Shown here: positions 40,170 to 51,449 of the stretch, piece by piece | Layout: the number at the start of each line of letters is the position of its first letter | Numbering within the stretch: position 1 is the first letter of the stretch | Origin: Rhynchonema sp. JSB1_4 | Lineage: Eukaryota > Nematoda > Chromadorea > Monhysterida > Xyalidae | Assembly: GCA_030248065.1 (NCBI GenBank) | Contig: JASAMV010002579.1 | Coordinates: 62,001 to 126,000, forward strand | Reading direction: 5' to 3' | Length of the DNA: 64,000 nucleotides | The notes under the pieces: model-generated | What the model was told of the DNA's origin: nothing | The model's database searches: none | The model's input: the letters and a program-made list of their open reading frames with translations, nothing else | Program-made: the position numbers and the translations under genes

Positions 40170-40659
40170 GAATTATAGTTAGGTCGCGACCACAATTTTT
40201 GGGCGCAGCGACCCGCCGACCATTGTGGTCGCTAACACCCTGTTATAGTTGAGCGCGACCAGCTATAACTGGGTGTCGACGACCTCAGGCGCCTCAGGTA
40301 ACACCAAAAGTGGTCGCGACCACGAGTTGAAAAATTTCAACTTTGCAAGTGGTCGTCGGCTATCAAATCGGTGTGCATTGCCGGTATTTCAGTCGTAGCG
40401 GAGTTCCTGGTTTTTTATAATTTTTTTCTGACCAAAACAAGCCGTTATCAACTGCCAGAATTCATGCAGCCGGCCTGCCTAAGCCTCGGGGCCAGAGCCC
40501 TTCTATTTTTTTTCATTTTCTCTTTCAATTCGTTGCGACCAGCTGCGACCACGCGCCCAAACGACCACGCGACTTGGCGCCCAACACCAACGCAAGATTT
40601 GAGCGCTTGGTCGTTGACGACCTTTTGGGCGCAACAGGTCGTCGACCAACTATAATTCT
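40170..40659. mobile_element. MITE, family J
   Basis: GAATTATAGTTAGGTCGCGA at the left and GGTCGTCGACCAACTATAATTC at the right form imperfect inverted ends. Many GGTCG and CGACC words fill the interior. It abuts the next element with 3 bp between. Confidence 0.65.
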
Positions 40660-40662
40660 ACC

Positions 40663-41755
40663 TTAAAGCTGCTGGTTAACAACCCTTCGACCGCGCTTGA
40701 TCTTGGGGGGTAGTACATATAAACAAAGTTTGGACATCGTGTTACTCGACCCTAATCTGGTGAACCGATTGGTTGCTTCCTGATGTTTCACGGCCACGTT
40801 GAAGTTTGCCCCTCGTGAAAAAAACCGAAAAAATTTGAAACGCTGCTGTGACACGAATAGGCTGTTTCAAAGTTTGACACTAGAGTGACAGCAACCTCCA
40901 ACAGTGTGCCGAAAACCGCAATGCACAATAGCTGTTGAAACGCCCGCATTGTTGAATAAAAAAATAAAAGGTTTCAAAAACCTGGCCATTTTTTGTTAGG
41001 ATTTTCTACTCATATAATTTTAAGCATCTGTGGTGAATGAAATAAGTTGTCAATTACAAATAAAAATCCTCTAATTATCAAGTTTTTTGTTTGTGCTCCC
41101 CAGTTTTCAAAACCCTACACAGCTCACACAATGTTTACCACAACATGCGCAAGGCAGCCATTCCACAGCGCACACACAACGACAACACACAGTCGGCACA
41201 GCGGCAACACAGCAATGTTTCAGCTGGCAAGCTTTGTTGTGTGTGTGCGCTGTGGAATGGCTGCCTTGCGCATGTTGTGGTAAACATTTTGTGAGCTGTG
41301 TAGGGTTTTGAAAACTGGGGAGCACAAACAAAAAACTTGATAATTAGAGAATTTTTATTTGTAATTGACAACTTATTTCATTCACCACAGATGCTTAAAA
41401 TTATACGAGTAGAAAATCCTAACAAAAAATGGCCAGGTTTCTGAAACCTTTTATTTTTTTATTCAACAATGCGGACGTTTCAACAGCTATTGTGCATTGC
41501 GGTTTTCGGCACACTGTTGGAGGTTGCTGTCACTCTAGTGTCAAACTTTGAAACAGCCTATTCGTGTCACAGCAGCGTTTCAAATTTTTTCGGTTTTTTT
41601 CACGAGGGGCAAACTTCAACGTGGCCGTGAAACATCAGGAAGCAACCAATCGGCTCACCAGATTAGGGTCGAGTAACACGATGTCCAAACTTTGTTTATA
41701 TATACTACCCCCCAAGATCAAGCGCAGTCGAAGGGTTGTTAACCAGCACCTTTAA
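40663..41755. mobile_element. Long palindromic foldback element with TTAA ends
   Basis: Two arms of about 520 bp (40663-41181 and 41236-41755) are near-identical inverted copies around a spacer of about 55 bp. The outermost bases are TTAA on both sides, followed by AG(C/G)TGCTGGTTAAC. TTAA targets are typical of piggyBac-type elements. The arms carry no gene; identical 63-codon frames on opposite strands are a consequence of the palindrome. Confidence 0.85.
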
Positions 41756-41756
41756 G

Positions 41757-42911
41757 TCAGCCATCCTCTAGAAGGTCGACGGTCACGTGATCAGCATGGC
41801 TGAATTTTCGCCGTCTAAAAGTGGGGCTGAGTCCATCTTCGTTTATCGCATCACTTCCAATATTGTCCGGTGCCACAATTCTAGGCGTGCTGAATGGCGC
41901 ATGTGGTGCTTCATAATGACTTGCAACATTAGCCGGCTGACCATAGAGCGTCTTGACCATGCGAGTGTTGGGTGGAGGCTCGCTCTGTTTGCGGGTTCGT
42001 GCCGACAGCGATCGATATGCTGATCTGCCCCCATAGTGATCCTGTGATGTTTCGTCGATGGTTGACAACCAATGATGTGGCTGGGTGAGACTCGGCTGAC
42101 TTGAAACATCACTCGGCTGGCCCTCGTATTGGGACAGCAGCAGATTGAAGCGACGTCGACCCAACTCTAATCGGGCTGTTGTCGGGCTTGTCTCTTCACC
42201 ACGCAGGTCGCAATGACATGGTGGGTCAGAGAAGGGCAAGTGCATGCAGTCGACAACGCCTGAAAGAAGGTTGACTAATGAATGCTGGTGCCTCGGTTTG
42301 CAAAGTTTCGAAGCTACAGTATCAAGGAACTTAGAAGTAACGATCAAACCTCCTGATCCCACTTGCTGCGGCGTCACAGTGTAACTGGATTGTTCTGCTT
42401 CACTTGCCGTCTCAGCTAATCGATTGGGCGATGCGTTGCGGTTGCTGCCAGTCCCACTACTCGATCGGAAATGCAATCAATTTGATGTTTCGTTGCTGTT
42501 TGTGTGCTTTGAATAACCTAGGTGATTCGCACACAATTTTAAACAAAATTATGAAAAAAAACGAACCGATTTTTTCGTCTGGTCGATGGTTTCCTCTTTG
42601 CGCTCATTGGTTGTCCAGTGATGTGCTGTGCACTCAATCCTGCGCCCCATTGCCGACTGCAATTCAAATTGGCTCGCGTCCGGTTGTATAAAGCAGCCCC
42701 AAGGTCATGACCTCGCCAATTGATGTTCGAATGACTTTACACCACGACCATAATTGTGTGTTTTATCCCACCTGAAGTCAGCAGCATTGCGATCGGTGAC
42801 CGACCAGCCGGTTGACGAGGACCGACGTTCCCTTCGTGCATCAGTGTTTCGTACGGCAAAGCTACGATGATTGGCTGCGTTGCGACGCGAAGTGGAATTG
42901 TCTTGACCCAT
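41757..42911 (-). CDS. Unrecognised protein with N-myristoylation-like start
   Basis: Exons 42911-42772, 42459-42350 and 42271-41757 form a phase-consistent model; the final exon follows the acceptor CTTCTTTCAG. The start MGQDNSTSRR fits the MG-x3-S/T pattern for N-myristoylation. The middle has HLPFSDPPCHCDLRGEE and RLELGRRRFNLLLSQYEG. The C-terminal part is Ser/His/Arg-rich and ends FSHADHVTVDLLEDG. No membrane segment or known domain is recognised. The second exon's acceptor (GATCGAG) is weak. The C-terminal coding region contains the motif GATGTTTCA and its complement within 50 bp. Confidence 0.6.
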
Positions 42912-43361
42912 TTCAAAATAAATCTGTTGTGATCAGGGTACGGAACGGGAGAAGGTAGGAACAAGCATATCCAATTGCTGAGCCGATTTGGGGTCAAGCT
43001 GTACTTGCTGTATGTAATATGTAAGCAGCACCTAGAGTAATACATGTAGGTATGTATCGGAGCTAGCATGGTAATGCTAAGCGACATATGGTTCATTCCC
43101 TATAGTGCGCTTTCTGAAAATTTTGATCGTGCGCTATTTCAACAATACTGAGCCGAATGAGCTCAAACTTGCACACAATCTATATACCGTGCCCCAAAAT
43201 GGCCACACAAAATTTCATCCCGCTGTGTGCCCACACGCGCAATCGCGGGCAAGATACAGTTGTCATTTTTGTAAAAACGTTCTTCTCCTTTTTTTTTCCA
43301 CAAAAAACTAGTCAGGGCCCAGACGTTACTGAACACCAAAAATGTTAATATCGCATATAGG

Positions 43362-43612
43362 GTTTTCGCACACGAGAAACACGATGGTGCTATCGCCGAC
43401 TTCGTAACTCCACGACTGAGACCGGTTCCAGACCATGACCACGACATTTTGTATGTAAAGTGTGCTTCCCGAAGTAAAATTTCGCCGAAAAGTTGGGTTA
43501 CCAGAACTATTAAAGTTGTTTATGTGGTTTTCGTACTCGAGAAACACGGTGGTGCTATCGCCGAGTTCGTAACTTTTAGTATGAACGGTTCCAGACCATG
43601 ACTTTTTGTACA
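43362..43612. repeat. Two direct copies of an 85-bp block
   Basis: Blocks at about 43362-43445 and 43528-43612 share TTTTCGNACNCGAGAAACAC and GGTTCCAGACCATGAC. Confidence 0.65.
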
Positions 43613-43798
43613 GAATGTGTTGTTCTAAAGCCAAAATCAGCGGTTATATGTGTTTTTAATTTTTGTTACGTCAAAAATATATTAATTCCAATTCGTTAAA
43701 TGTTTTTCAGCTCAAAAATGGACGCTCAGACACACACAATAATGCATTAGTGCACGCTACGTAGTTGCCTGATTCATAAAGCGCACAATGTATTAAAC

Positions 43799-43875
43799 AC
43801 AACACACAGCCAGCCAGCCAGCACACACACACACAGGCAGGCAGGCAGCCAGCACACACACACAGGCAGCAAGCA
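43799..43875. repeat. CA and CAGC/CAGG microsatellite
   Basis: Alternating runs of CACACA with GCCAGC and GCAGGC tetramers. Confidence 0.85.
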
Positions 43876-44185
43876 CGACTTTGCTGCGCGTGGGGCACTG
43901 CGTTAGTTTTGTTTCAGTGGTGGGTGAAGACGCAGACACAAGCGTGTCTCCACTGTTAGAACCCCATAGTGAAATCGAAACACAAAATTGGCCTTATGTC
44001 ACGATAACCACCGATTCATATATCCTGCCAAAAAGTACAGCATCCTTAAACTGACCCCCACACCTCATTGCGCTCATGTGCGTTGATTACTTGAGAAAAG
44101 TCTGATGGTCGACATTTTCTTAGTTAGAACCATTGCTTGCCGGAACTGAAAACTTTCTGTGCCTGATTTATCCGGGTTCTCTGTT

Positions 44186-44790
44186 TGACGCTTGCGCGAT
44201 ATAAAAGAACGACACAAGAAAGAAAAATGCCCCAAGGGGCATAAAAGAAATATGGTTCCCTGGCTGACTGGCATAAAAGAACGATACTAGCTTGCACGAC
44301 TTTGCTGATGTTTCATTAGGCACTGGAATAAACGTAAGTGTGTTCTGAGCTGTTTGATACCGAACAGTAGACATTGAACCATATTCCCGGCGCGAACTCT
44401 TTTCAACCAACGCCCAGCCGATATCGAAACTTTCGTGCAAACCCAGGCAACTGTTTCTTCTTTTCAACCTCACGACGGTAACTGTGCAGTCTTCGGTTGC
44501 GCACGATGGTTCAACAAGGAGAGGAGTAAAGAGAATATTGCAATCTTTCAATATCTCCGTGCCCTGTGTCTCTGGTGGCAAGACAGCACGCGCCGGGAAT
44601 ATGGTTCAATGTCTACTGTTCGGTATCAAACAGCTCAGAACACACTTACGTTTATTCCAGTGCCTAATGAAACATCAGCAAAGTCGTGCAAGCTAGTATC
44701 GTTCTTTTATGCCAGTCAGCCAGGGAACCATATTTCTTTTATGCCCCTTGGGGCATTTTTCTTTCTTGTTTATACATATATAGCTGTACA
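44186..44790. mobile_element. Foldback element, family K, in copy A
   Basis: Arms at 44210-44393 and 44590-44769 are inverted copies (AAGAAAGAAAAATGCCCCAA and complement) around a unique spacer of about 196 bp. The left end continues to CGCTTGCGCGATATAAAAGA; the right end is shorter, running into TTTATACATAT. Open frames in it come from the arms. Confidence 0.8.
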
Positions 44791-45600
44791 TACATGATGC
44801 ATCCATACCAAGGAAAAGACAAAGCAAACTTTCAAACACTTTAACGAAACACGGCGTGACCTTTCTTAGCTGGTTGCGCACAAGCGCCACACCGTCACGG
44901 ACCGTTAAGTTACCTGCATCTTTACGGATATTTGGGCAATGGCACGATGAAAGCGAATGCAACTTTTATGAAACGACTGTGTGTGCTAGCCCGTGGTGGA
45001 TAAAAACACAAAGTTACCGTATTCCAGAAACAAAAAAAACTTAAATTGAAACAAGAGAAAGTGCTCTTTTATTCATGGAATAAGTTAAGACCAGAGACGA
45101 AGTCATGGTCATGTACATAATTATAGGCAACAGTTACACATATTTTCATGGCTTTTTTGTTCGTAGTTTGCGGATAGCACGTTGTGTGTGCAAAAAAGTA
45201 ACAAGAAGTTCGGCTCCCCGGTTGCGTGTTCCTTGACATTTCACTTTGTGACAAGCAAGATAAGAAAATTGTATCACACGCTACCAAAGGTGCCCAGGTA
45301 AAAAAGAACATCATTCGTAGCAACTGGGTCCTGGCTGTAGACGTTACATGAAACATACAGTTGTTTCACACAGGTCTGTTGCGGTGACCCTCGCTGTTTT
45401 GTCCACCACACACGAAACATAAGCACGTAATCAGGAGATCAAGCGTGGTCGATCTATGTACAATTGTACAACGGACCAAACCAGTGCGATGCAAGAAAAC
45501 AAGAGAATATTTTAATCAGCCAAAGTGACATGCGTGATCACAATATTCGCTGGAACCTTTCGTTCACAGTGTGAAAGTACTACGACCCATTGGCCACTAA

Positions 45601-47085
45601 TCACAGTATATATCTGATCGCTACAAAGTGACATTTGCACTCGCATGCGCTTGGCTTGTTGCGAGTGAAGTCGTTTCCTTTTACATCCTCTTCACGGGTG
45701 TTGAACTGGTACAGTAGCTGTTGTCGTGCACCTCGACCGTGGTTTGGCTCGTTGGTATTGGTCGAATACGTCTGCTGACTCGCAATCAGCCAACTGCGTA
45801 TCACTGGCTGAGAGGGCACATGTCTGGAAAGGCTCCAATCATGGTTAGAATATTTATACCGAGCATTATGTATGTACAGATCGTGCACATAAACCCCAAC
45901 CCCGATCTTCCACCTTTTGATTCGCAGCTTGATCCATCAAGAACATAACGGTCACGTGTTTCCTCAGTCCTGACGGTTTGCGAACCAATGTTTCGCGGCC
46001 GCGTACATCGTAGGATCGTTTGTAGATGGGCGTCCCAAACGGTTCGGCTTGGGGCGAGTCGAAGAAATAGAACGGGTGCTCGGGTGAACTCGGGATCACC
46101 GGGAAAATCGATAACATCGGCAATGCGTTGGTCGGACCAACTAAAACTGGCGCATCTCTTATCGATCAGCCCACCGAATGCGTTGTGAACCATCAGAAAT
46201 TCACTTACCTTTGCCAATTGAATGAATGTCAGGTGATGAGCGTGACAGGTTGTTCTGTGCATGTTTTGTGCAGGACAATTCAACGATCGAAGTCGACGCG
46301 TGACGAGTGCCAGCATCGCTTGATGTCTGTTGACGACGCGCGGCAATGGAATTGGGAGAATTGGATGCAATCAATCTGGACGACATCACCGGACGACGAC
46401 CTGTGGGAGGCTAGACAGTAATTGGCACGTCAGCAAACTTTGTCAGCAAGAATTTTCAATCTTAAGGCTTGCAATGCAAAATAACACGCGAAAAAGCTGG
46501 CTGACATGAGTGAAAATGAATGGAAAAAAATTCACACCAGTAGATTGTGTATAGTTTTGTTTTTTTGCAACTTCCAGACTAATGGTAATTACTAGGCTTG
46601 ACTCTTCCAAACGAGCGGAGACTTATTTTTAGGCCTACAAGAAAAACGTGTATCAATTTCTCTTCCATTCGTTTTTCACTCTTTCCACCATGTCAGCAAA
46701 CCTATCCAGACATGTTACACTGCAACATTCTTGTTGACAAAGTTTGTTGACATGCCAATTACTGGCACTAGAAATAATGGACATTTATGTGGTGTGACGG
46801 TGCACCAGAATGACACGTGCTTTGTAATTCAACCAATCAATCATCTGGCGCAATCCCAGTGAAACATCACAAAACCGTTTCATGCAGGGACCGATCAGAT
46901 GACCAACCGTCCCTTTTGCCAGCCTTGCGTTGTGTCGAGTATTTCCTCGAATCGACACTGGATGACCTCGAAGGTGGTTGCCGATGTCGATTGTAGCCAT
47001 CGAGCAGACCGATACCAAACAGTTTAGAGAATTGTTTGGCGTTGCGTTCGATGTTCACGCGGCCACCACTGCTGTTTCTCGACAT
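45601..47085 (-). CDS. Unrecognised Ser/Arg-rich protein, duplicate copy A
   Basis: Four exons encode 267 aa: 47085-46908, 46400-46209, 46140-45914, 45807-45601; all phases close. The N-terminal half is Ser/Arg-rich and probably disordered (QPPSRSSSVDSRKYSTQRK). Exon 3 is more conserved-looking (PEHPFYFFDSPQAEPFGTPI, KRSYDVRGRETLVRKPSGLR). The C-terminus ends in a short Cys/His patch (ACECKCHFVAIRY). No family is recognised and no signal peptide or membrane segment is seen. The duplicate at 51450-52966 keeps the same exons and open frames, arguing that the gene is real. Confidence 0.75.
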
Positions 47086-47371
47086 TTATATTGACAAAAT
47101 GAAATCTGCAACGTTCCCTCAAAACTCGCGCAAGATTTATCATAATGAATTGCCTGTGTATACATGTGGGTCAGGTGCACACAGAGATGCATCTGACAGG
47201 GTTCCAGATAAGCATGAGTGATAATCCGACGTTTCTGGTCATTTGGCCGCCTTGTAGAAAGACCAGATGACTTTGGTTGTCAAGTGCAGCAGGCACATAC
47301 ACATATTTCCACCAGGCTAACAGATATCGCAATTGTTTGAATTTGATCAGAATACACAAACCTCAGGTGAG

Positions 47372-47673
47372 GGTGCGATTATACTCGTTCCACGGAACTG
47401 AAGGAACGAGCGTTTTTGCTTTCCGTGTAGTATACTCTTGTAACAATTCGCTAATCACTATTCCTGCACTTTCAGTGTATTGAAGTGAGTGGAGGAATTT
47501 GTGTTTTGAAACAGCCCGATGCTTTCCAATTCTTATGTTCTGTGTGATGATGTCTTGAGACCAGCATGACAATGTTACATCCTCACATTGGGTGGAGCGT
47601 TTCCCATTCAGTAGAAACAATCGTCGTTCCTCCATCCGTTCCTTCAGTTCCGTGAAACGAGTATAAGCGCACC
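47372..47673. mobile_element. MITE, family D, in copy A (uninterrupted)
   Basis: Left end GGTGCGATTATACTCGTTCC and right end GAAACGAGTATAAGCGCACC are inverted repeats extending about 37 bp. It is the empty-site reference for the insertion found in copy B. Confidence 0.8.
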
Positions 47674-47935
47674 TTATCATTTCAAGTCCCTCATGTTATC
47701 GCATCAGCCGAAAGCCACCACACCAGAGCAAAACTACACTAACCACATTGTATACAATCCTTGGGTTAGATAAAATAAAGACATTTTATGCCCGTATATT
47801 TCGTGATTGATAATAGAACGAAGCTTGTTTAGGACAGAACGGAAATTAAAAGAAGCCAGAACAAAACGATTTCTTAAGGAAAACCGGAACGCAACTTCGG
47901 ATGTGGAAAAAAGTACAAAAACACACGGTTTCTTC

Positions 47936-49199
47936 TGTATTTGTGGAATCGACCCTCACAGTTTTTTGCGTAACTATTGAATTCCAAATTGGTTTTACGC
48001 TGCTGGCGGGCAAGCACCCCCCACCAAACCCAAACCCCCCACAACCAAAACAAACAACCCACACGCCCCACCCAACCCAACACCCCCCAACCAGCAAAAG
48101 CGAGTTCTAGGGAGACTGATATTTGACACTTATAATTAGATTCAGTTGCTGACAGCTGAAGGAACAGGTTGCATGAGAAGTTCATTGCACAGCTTTTTCA
48201 ATGCTTGACCCCCACCACCCAGAACAAAGGTACTAAAACCAACAAGGTGCCATCTATCGTTCCTTGCTGATTCTGCGACGATGCTATCTCAGGATGCGCC
48301 CCATGATGCGACAGAAGGAGCCCGCACCCACACCAATATAAATGATGGCATACTTTTTATTTCATTTTTCACAAAATTTATTTGTTTTTTTTGGAATTTT
48401 TTTTTTTATTCTCTTTTTTATTTGTTAAAAATTTTTTTTTTTTTTTTTTGTAAATTTCCAAATTCGCTGCCTGCACAGTAAGGTACGCCCCATAGGTTAA
48501 CGTCAGACGTGTCACACCCCATCACCCGAAATCATTCGACCGGGTTGTAAACAGAACATCAAGTTGTGAAACATGCACAACACATGCACAGAACAGCCTG
48601 CCACGCTCATCGTGCTTATTTATTTTTTTTTTTTTTTGTTCTCTGCCCCCCGTCGCTGCGTGCCAATGTTTCAGAACTGCGCGTAGCTTAGCGTTCGGGT
48701 TTATGTGAACGATGACATTAACAATATGGGCGTATATAACATTTTCGTGTTGCGGCAGGCAGAGGGAATTGGAACCTATATACCTCAAACTATTTCCCGC
48801 GAAGCGCAGCCACACAACCACCACAAATCTCCCACCACAACCAAAACCTCTCCCTCCCCCATCCACCCCCCCCAAACAAACCACCACCCAACCTCACCCC
48901 ACAAAACACACACCCAAAAACCAAACAACCACAAACAACAACACCCACACCAAACACCAGCATAGCCCACAAAAAATCAAAACACCAACCAGCCAACCAA
49001 CACACACAAACACCCAACTACAACAAAAAAGCCAAAAAACCGCCAAATATAAACAACTCTCCAATAAATACCAAACACCCTCAAAACAAACAACTACCAC
49101 CACACATACAAAAACACCCACCACCCAAAACCAAAACACAAACTAACCCCAAACCCCCCCCCAACCACAAAAACACCCTAAATACAAACCTTATATGCA
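47936..49199. other. Low-complexity region between the duplicates
   Basis: No gene is supported. Contains C/A-only tracts (48018-48105 and 48800-49190), poly-T tracts around 48365-48450 and 48620-48640, and little else. Confidence 0.6.
48800..49190 (+). repeat. 390-bp C/A-only low-complexity tract
   Basis: Almost entirely C and A on the plus strand, without a fixed repeat unit (CCACAACCAAAACC-like words). A shorter tract of the same kind is at 48018-48105. It generates long spurious open frames. Confidence 0.85.
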
Positions 49200-49797
49200 A
49201 TATTACAGCTATATAGTATAAACAAGAAAGAAAAATGCCCCAAGGGGCATAAAAGAAATATGGTTCCCTGGCTGACTGGCATAAAAGAACGATACTAGCT
49301 TGCACGACTTTGCTGATGTTTCATTAGGCACTGGAATAAACGTAAGTGTGTTCTGAGCTGTTTGATACCGAACAGTAGACATTGAACCATATTCCCGGCG
49401 CGTGCTGTCTTGCCACCAGAGACACAGGGCACGGAGATATTGAAAGATTGCAATATTCTCTTTACTCCTCTCCTTGTTGAACCATCGTGCGCAACCGAAG
49501 ACTGCACAGTTACCGTCGTGAGGTTGAAAAGAAGAAACAGTTGCCTGGGTTTGCACGAAAGTTTCGATATCGGCTGGGCGTTGGTTGAAAAGAGTTCGCG
49601 CCGGGAATATGGTTCAATGTCTACTGTTCGGTATCAAACAGCTCAGAACACACTTACGTTTATTCCAGTGCCTAATGAAACATCAGCAAAGTGGTGCAAG
49701 CTAGTATCGTTCTTTTATGCCAGTCAGCCAGGGAACCATATTTCTTTTATGCCCCTTGGGGCATTTTTCTTTCTTGTGTCGTTCTTTTATATCGCAC
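49200..49797. mobile_element. Foldback element, family K, inverted extra copy
   Basis: The whole unit, spacer included, is the reverse complement of 44186-44790: it starts with TATAAACAAGAAAG and ends with GTTCTTTTATATCGCACAAG. It directly precedes the start of duplicate copy B. Confidence 0.8.
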
Positions 49798-50035
49798 AAG
49801 CGTGTCTCCATTGTTAGAACCCCATAGTGAAATCGAAACACAAAATTGACCTTATGTCACGATAACCACCGATTCATATAGCCTGCCAAAAAGTACAGCA
49901 TCCTTAAACTAACCCCCACACCTCATTGCGCTCATGTGCTTACTTGAGAAAAGTCTGATGGTCGACATTTTCTTAGTTAGAACCATTGCTTGCCGGAACT
50001 GAAAACTTTCTGTGCCTGATTTATCCGGGTTCTCT

Positions 50036-50622
50036 GTTTGGCGCTTGCGCGATATAAAAGAACGACACAAGAAAGAAAAATGCCCCAAGGGGCATAAAAG
50101 AAATATGGTTCCCTGGCTGACTGGCATAAAAGAACGATACTAGCTTGCACCACTTTGCTGATGTTTCATTAGGCACTGGAATAAACGTAAGTGTGTTCTG
50201 AGCTGTTTGATACCGAACAGTAGACATTGAACCATATTCCCGGCGCGAACTCTTTTGAACCAACACCCAGCCGATATCGAAACTTTCGTGCAAACCCACA
50301 TATTTAGGCAACTGTTTCTTCTTTTCAACCTCACGACGGTAACTGTGCAGTCTTCGGTTGCGCACGATGGTTCAACAAGGAGAGGAGTAAAGAGAATATT
50401 GCAATCTTTCAATATCTCCGTGCCCTGTGTCTCTGGTGGCAAGACAGCACGCGCCGGGAATATGGTTCAATGTCTACTGTTCGGTATCAAACAGCTCAGA
50501 ACACACTTACGTTTATTCCAGTGCCTAATGAAACATCAGCAAAGTGGTGCAAGCTAGTATCGTTCTTTTATGCCAGTCAGTCAGGGAACCATATTTCCCC
50601 TTGGGGCATTTTTCTTTCTTGT
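50036..50622. mobile_element. Foldback element, family K, in copy B
   Basis: Counterpart of 44186-44790 with the same orientation. The spacer has a small CATATTTAG insertion, and the right arm lacks about 12 bp. Confidence 0.8.
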
Positions 50623-51449
50623 GTAATATGTAAGCAGCACCTAGAGTAATACATGTAGGTAGGTATGTATTTATACATAGCTGTACATACATGATGCATC
50701 CCTACCAAGGAAAAGACAAAGCAAACTTTCAAACACTTTAACGAAACACGGCGTGACCTTTCTTAGCTGGTTGCGCACAAGCGCCACACCGTTACGGACT
50801 GTTAAGTTACCTGCATCTTTACGGATATTTGGGCAATGGCACGATGAAAGCGAATGCAACTTTTATGAAACGACTGTGTGTGCTAGCCCGTGGTGCATAA
50901 AAACACAAAGTTACCGTATTCCGGAAACAAAAAAAACTTAAATTGAAACAAGAAAAAGTGCTCTTTTATTCATGGAATAAGTTAAGACCAGAGACGAAGT
51001 CATGGTCATGTAATGTACATATAGGCAACAGTTACACATATTTTCATGGCTTTTTTGTTCGTAGTTTGCGGATTACATAGCACGTTGTGTGTGCAAAAAA
51101 GTGTAACAAGAAGTTCGGCTCCCCGGTTGCGTGTTCCTTGACATTTCACTTTGTGACAAGCAAGATAAGAAAATTGTATCACACGCTGCCAAAGGTGCCC
51201 AGGTGAAAAAGAACATCATTCGTAGCAACTGGGTCCTGGCTGTAGACGTTACATGAAACATACAGTTGTTTCACACAGGCCTGTTGCGGTGACACTCGCT
51301 GTTTTGTCCACCACGCACGAAACATAAGCACGTAATCAGGAGATCAAGCGTGGTCGATATACATATATGTACAATTGTCCCAAAGGACCAAAGCAGTGCG
51401 ATACAAGAAAAGAAGAGAACATTTTAATCAGCCAAAGTGACATGCGTGA

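Larger units (their letters stand above)
40055..41756. other. Region filled by two adjacent inverted-repeat elements
   Basis: Almost wholly occupied by elements at 40170-40659 and 40663-41755. Short open frames in it are parts of the palindrome arms. Confidence 0.6.
42912..43939. other. Region with direct repeats and a microsatellite
   Basis: No gene is supported. A block with GAGAAACACGNTGGTGCTATCG recurs at about 43372 and 43538 (unit about 166 bp). A CACACA/CAGCCAGC-type microsatellite lies at 43799-43875. Confidence 0.55.
43940..47935. repeat. Segmental duplication, copy A
   Basis: Matches 49795-55020 in the same orientation from GCGTGTCTCCACTGTTAG to AAAAACACACGG. It contains a foldback element, a four-exon gene and a family D MITE. 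Beyond 47935 the copies diverge abruptly. Confidence 0.9.

Noticed and set aside
40663..41755. Matching 63- to 78-codon frames on opposite strands
   Set aside because: They are the two arms of the TTAA palindrome, not genes.
48712..49146. 144-codon Pro/Thr/Asn-rich open frame
   Set aside because: It is a translation of the C/A-only tract, which lacks stops in most frames.
44168..50557. Several open frames of 70-137 codons on both strands with the same peptide
   Set aside because: They fall in the arms and spacer of the family K foldbacks. Identical peptides on opposite strands are a product of the inverted repeats.
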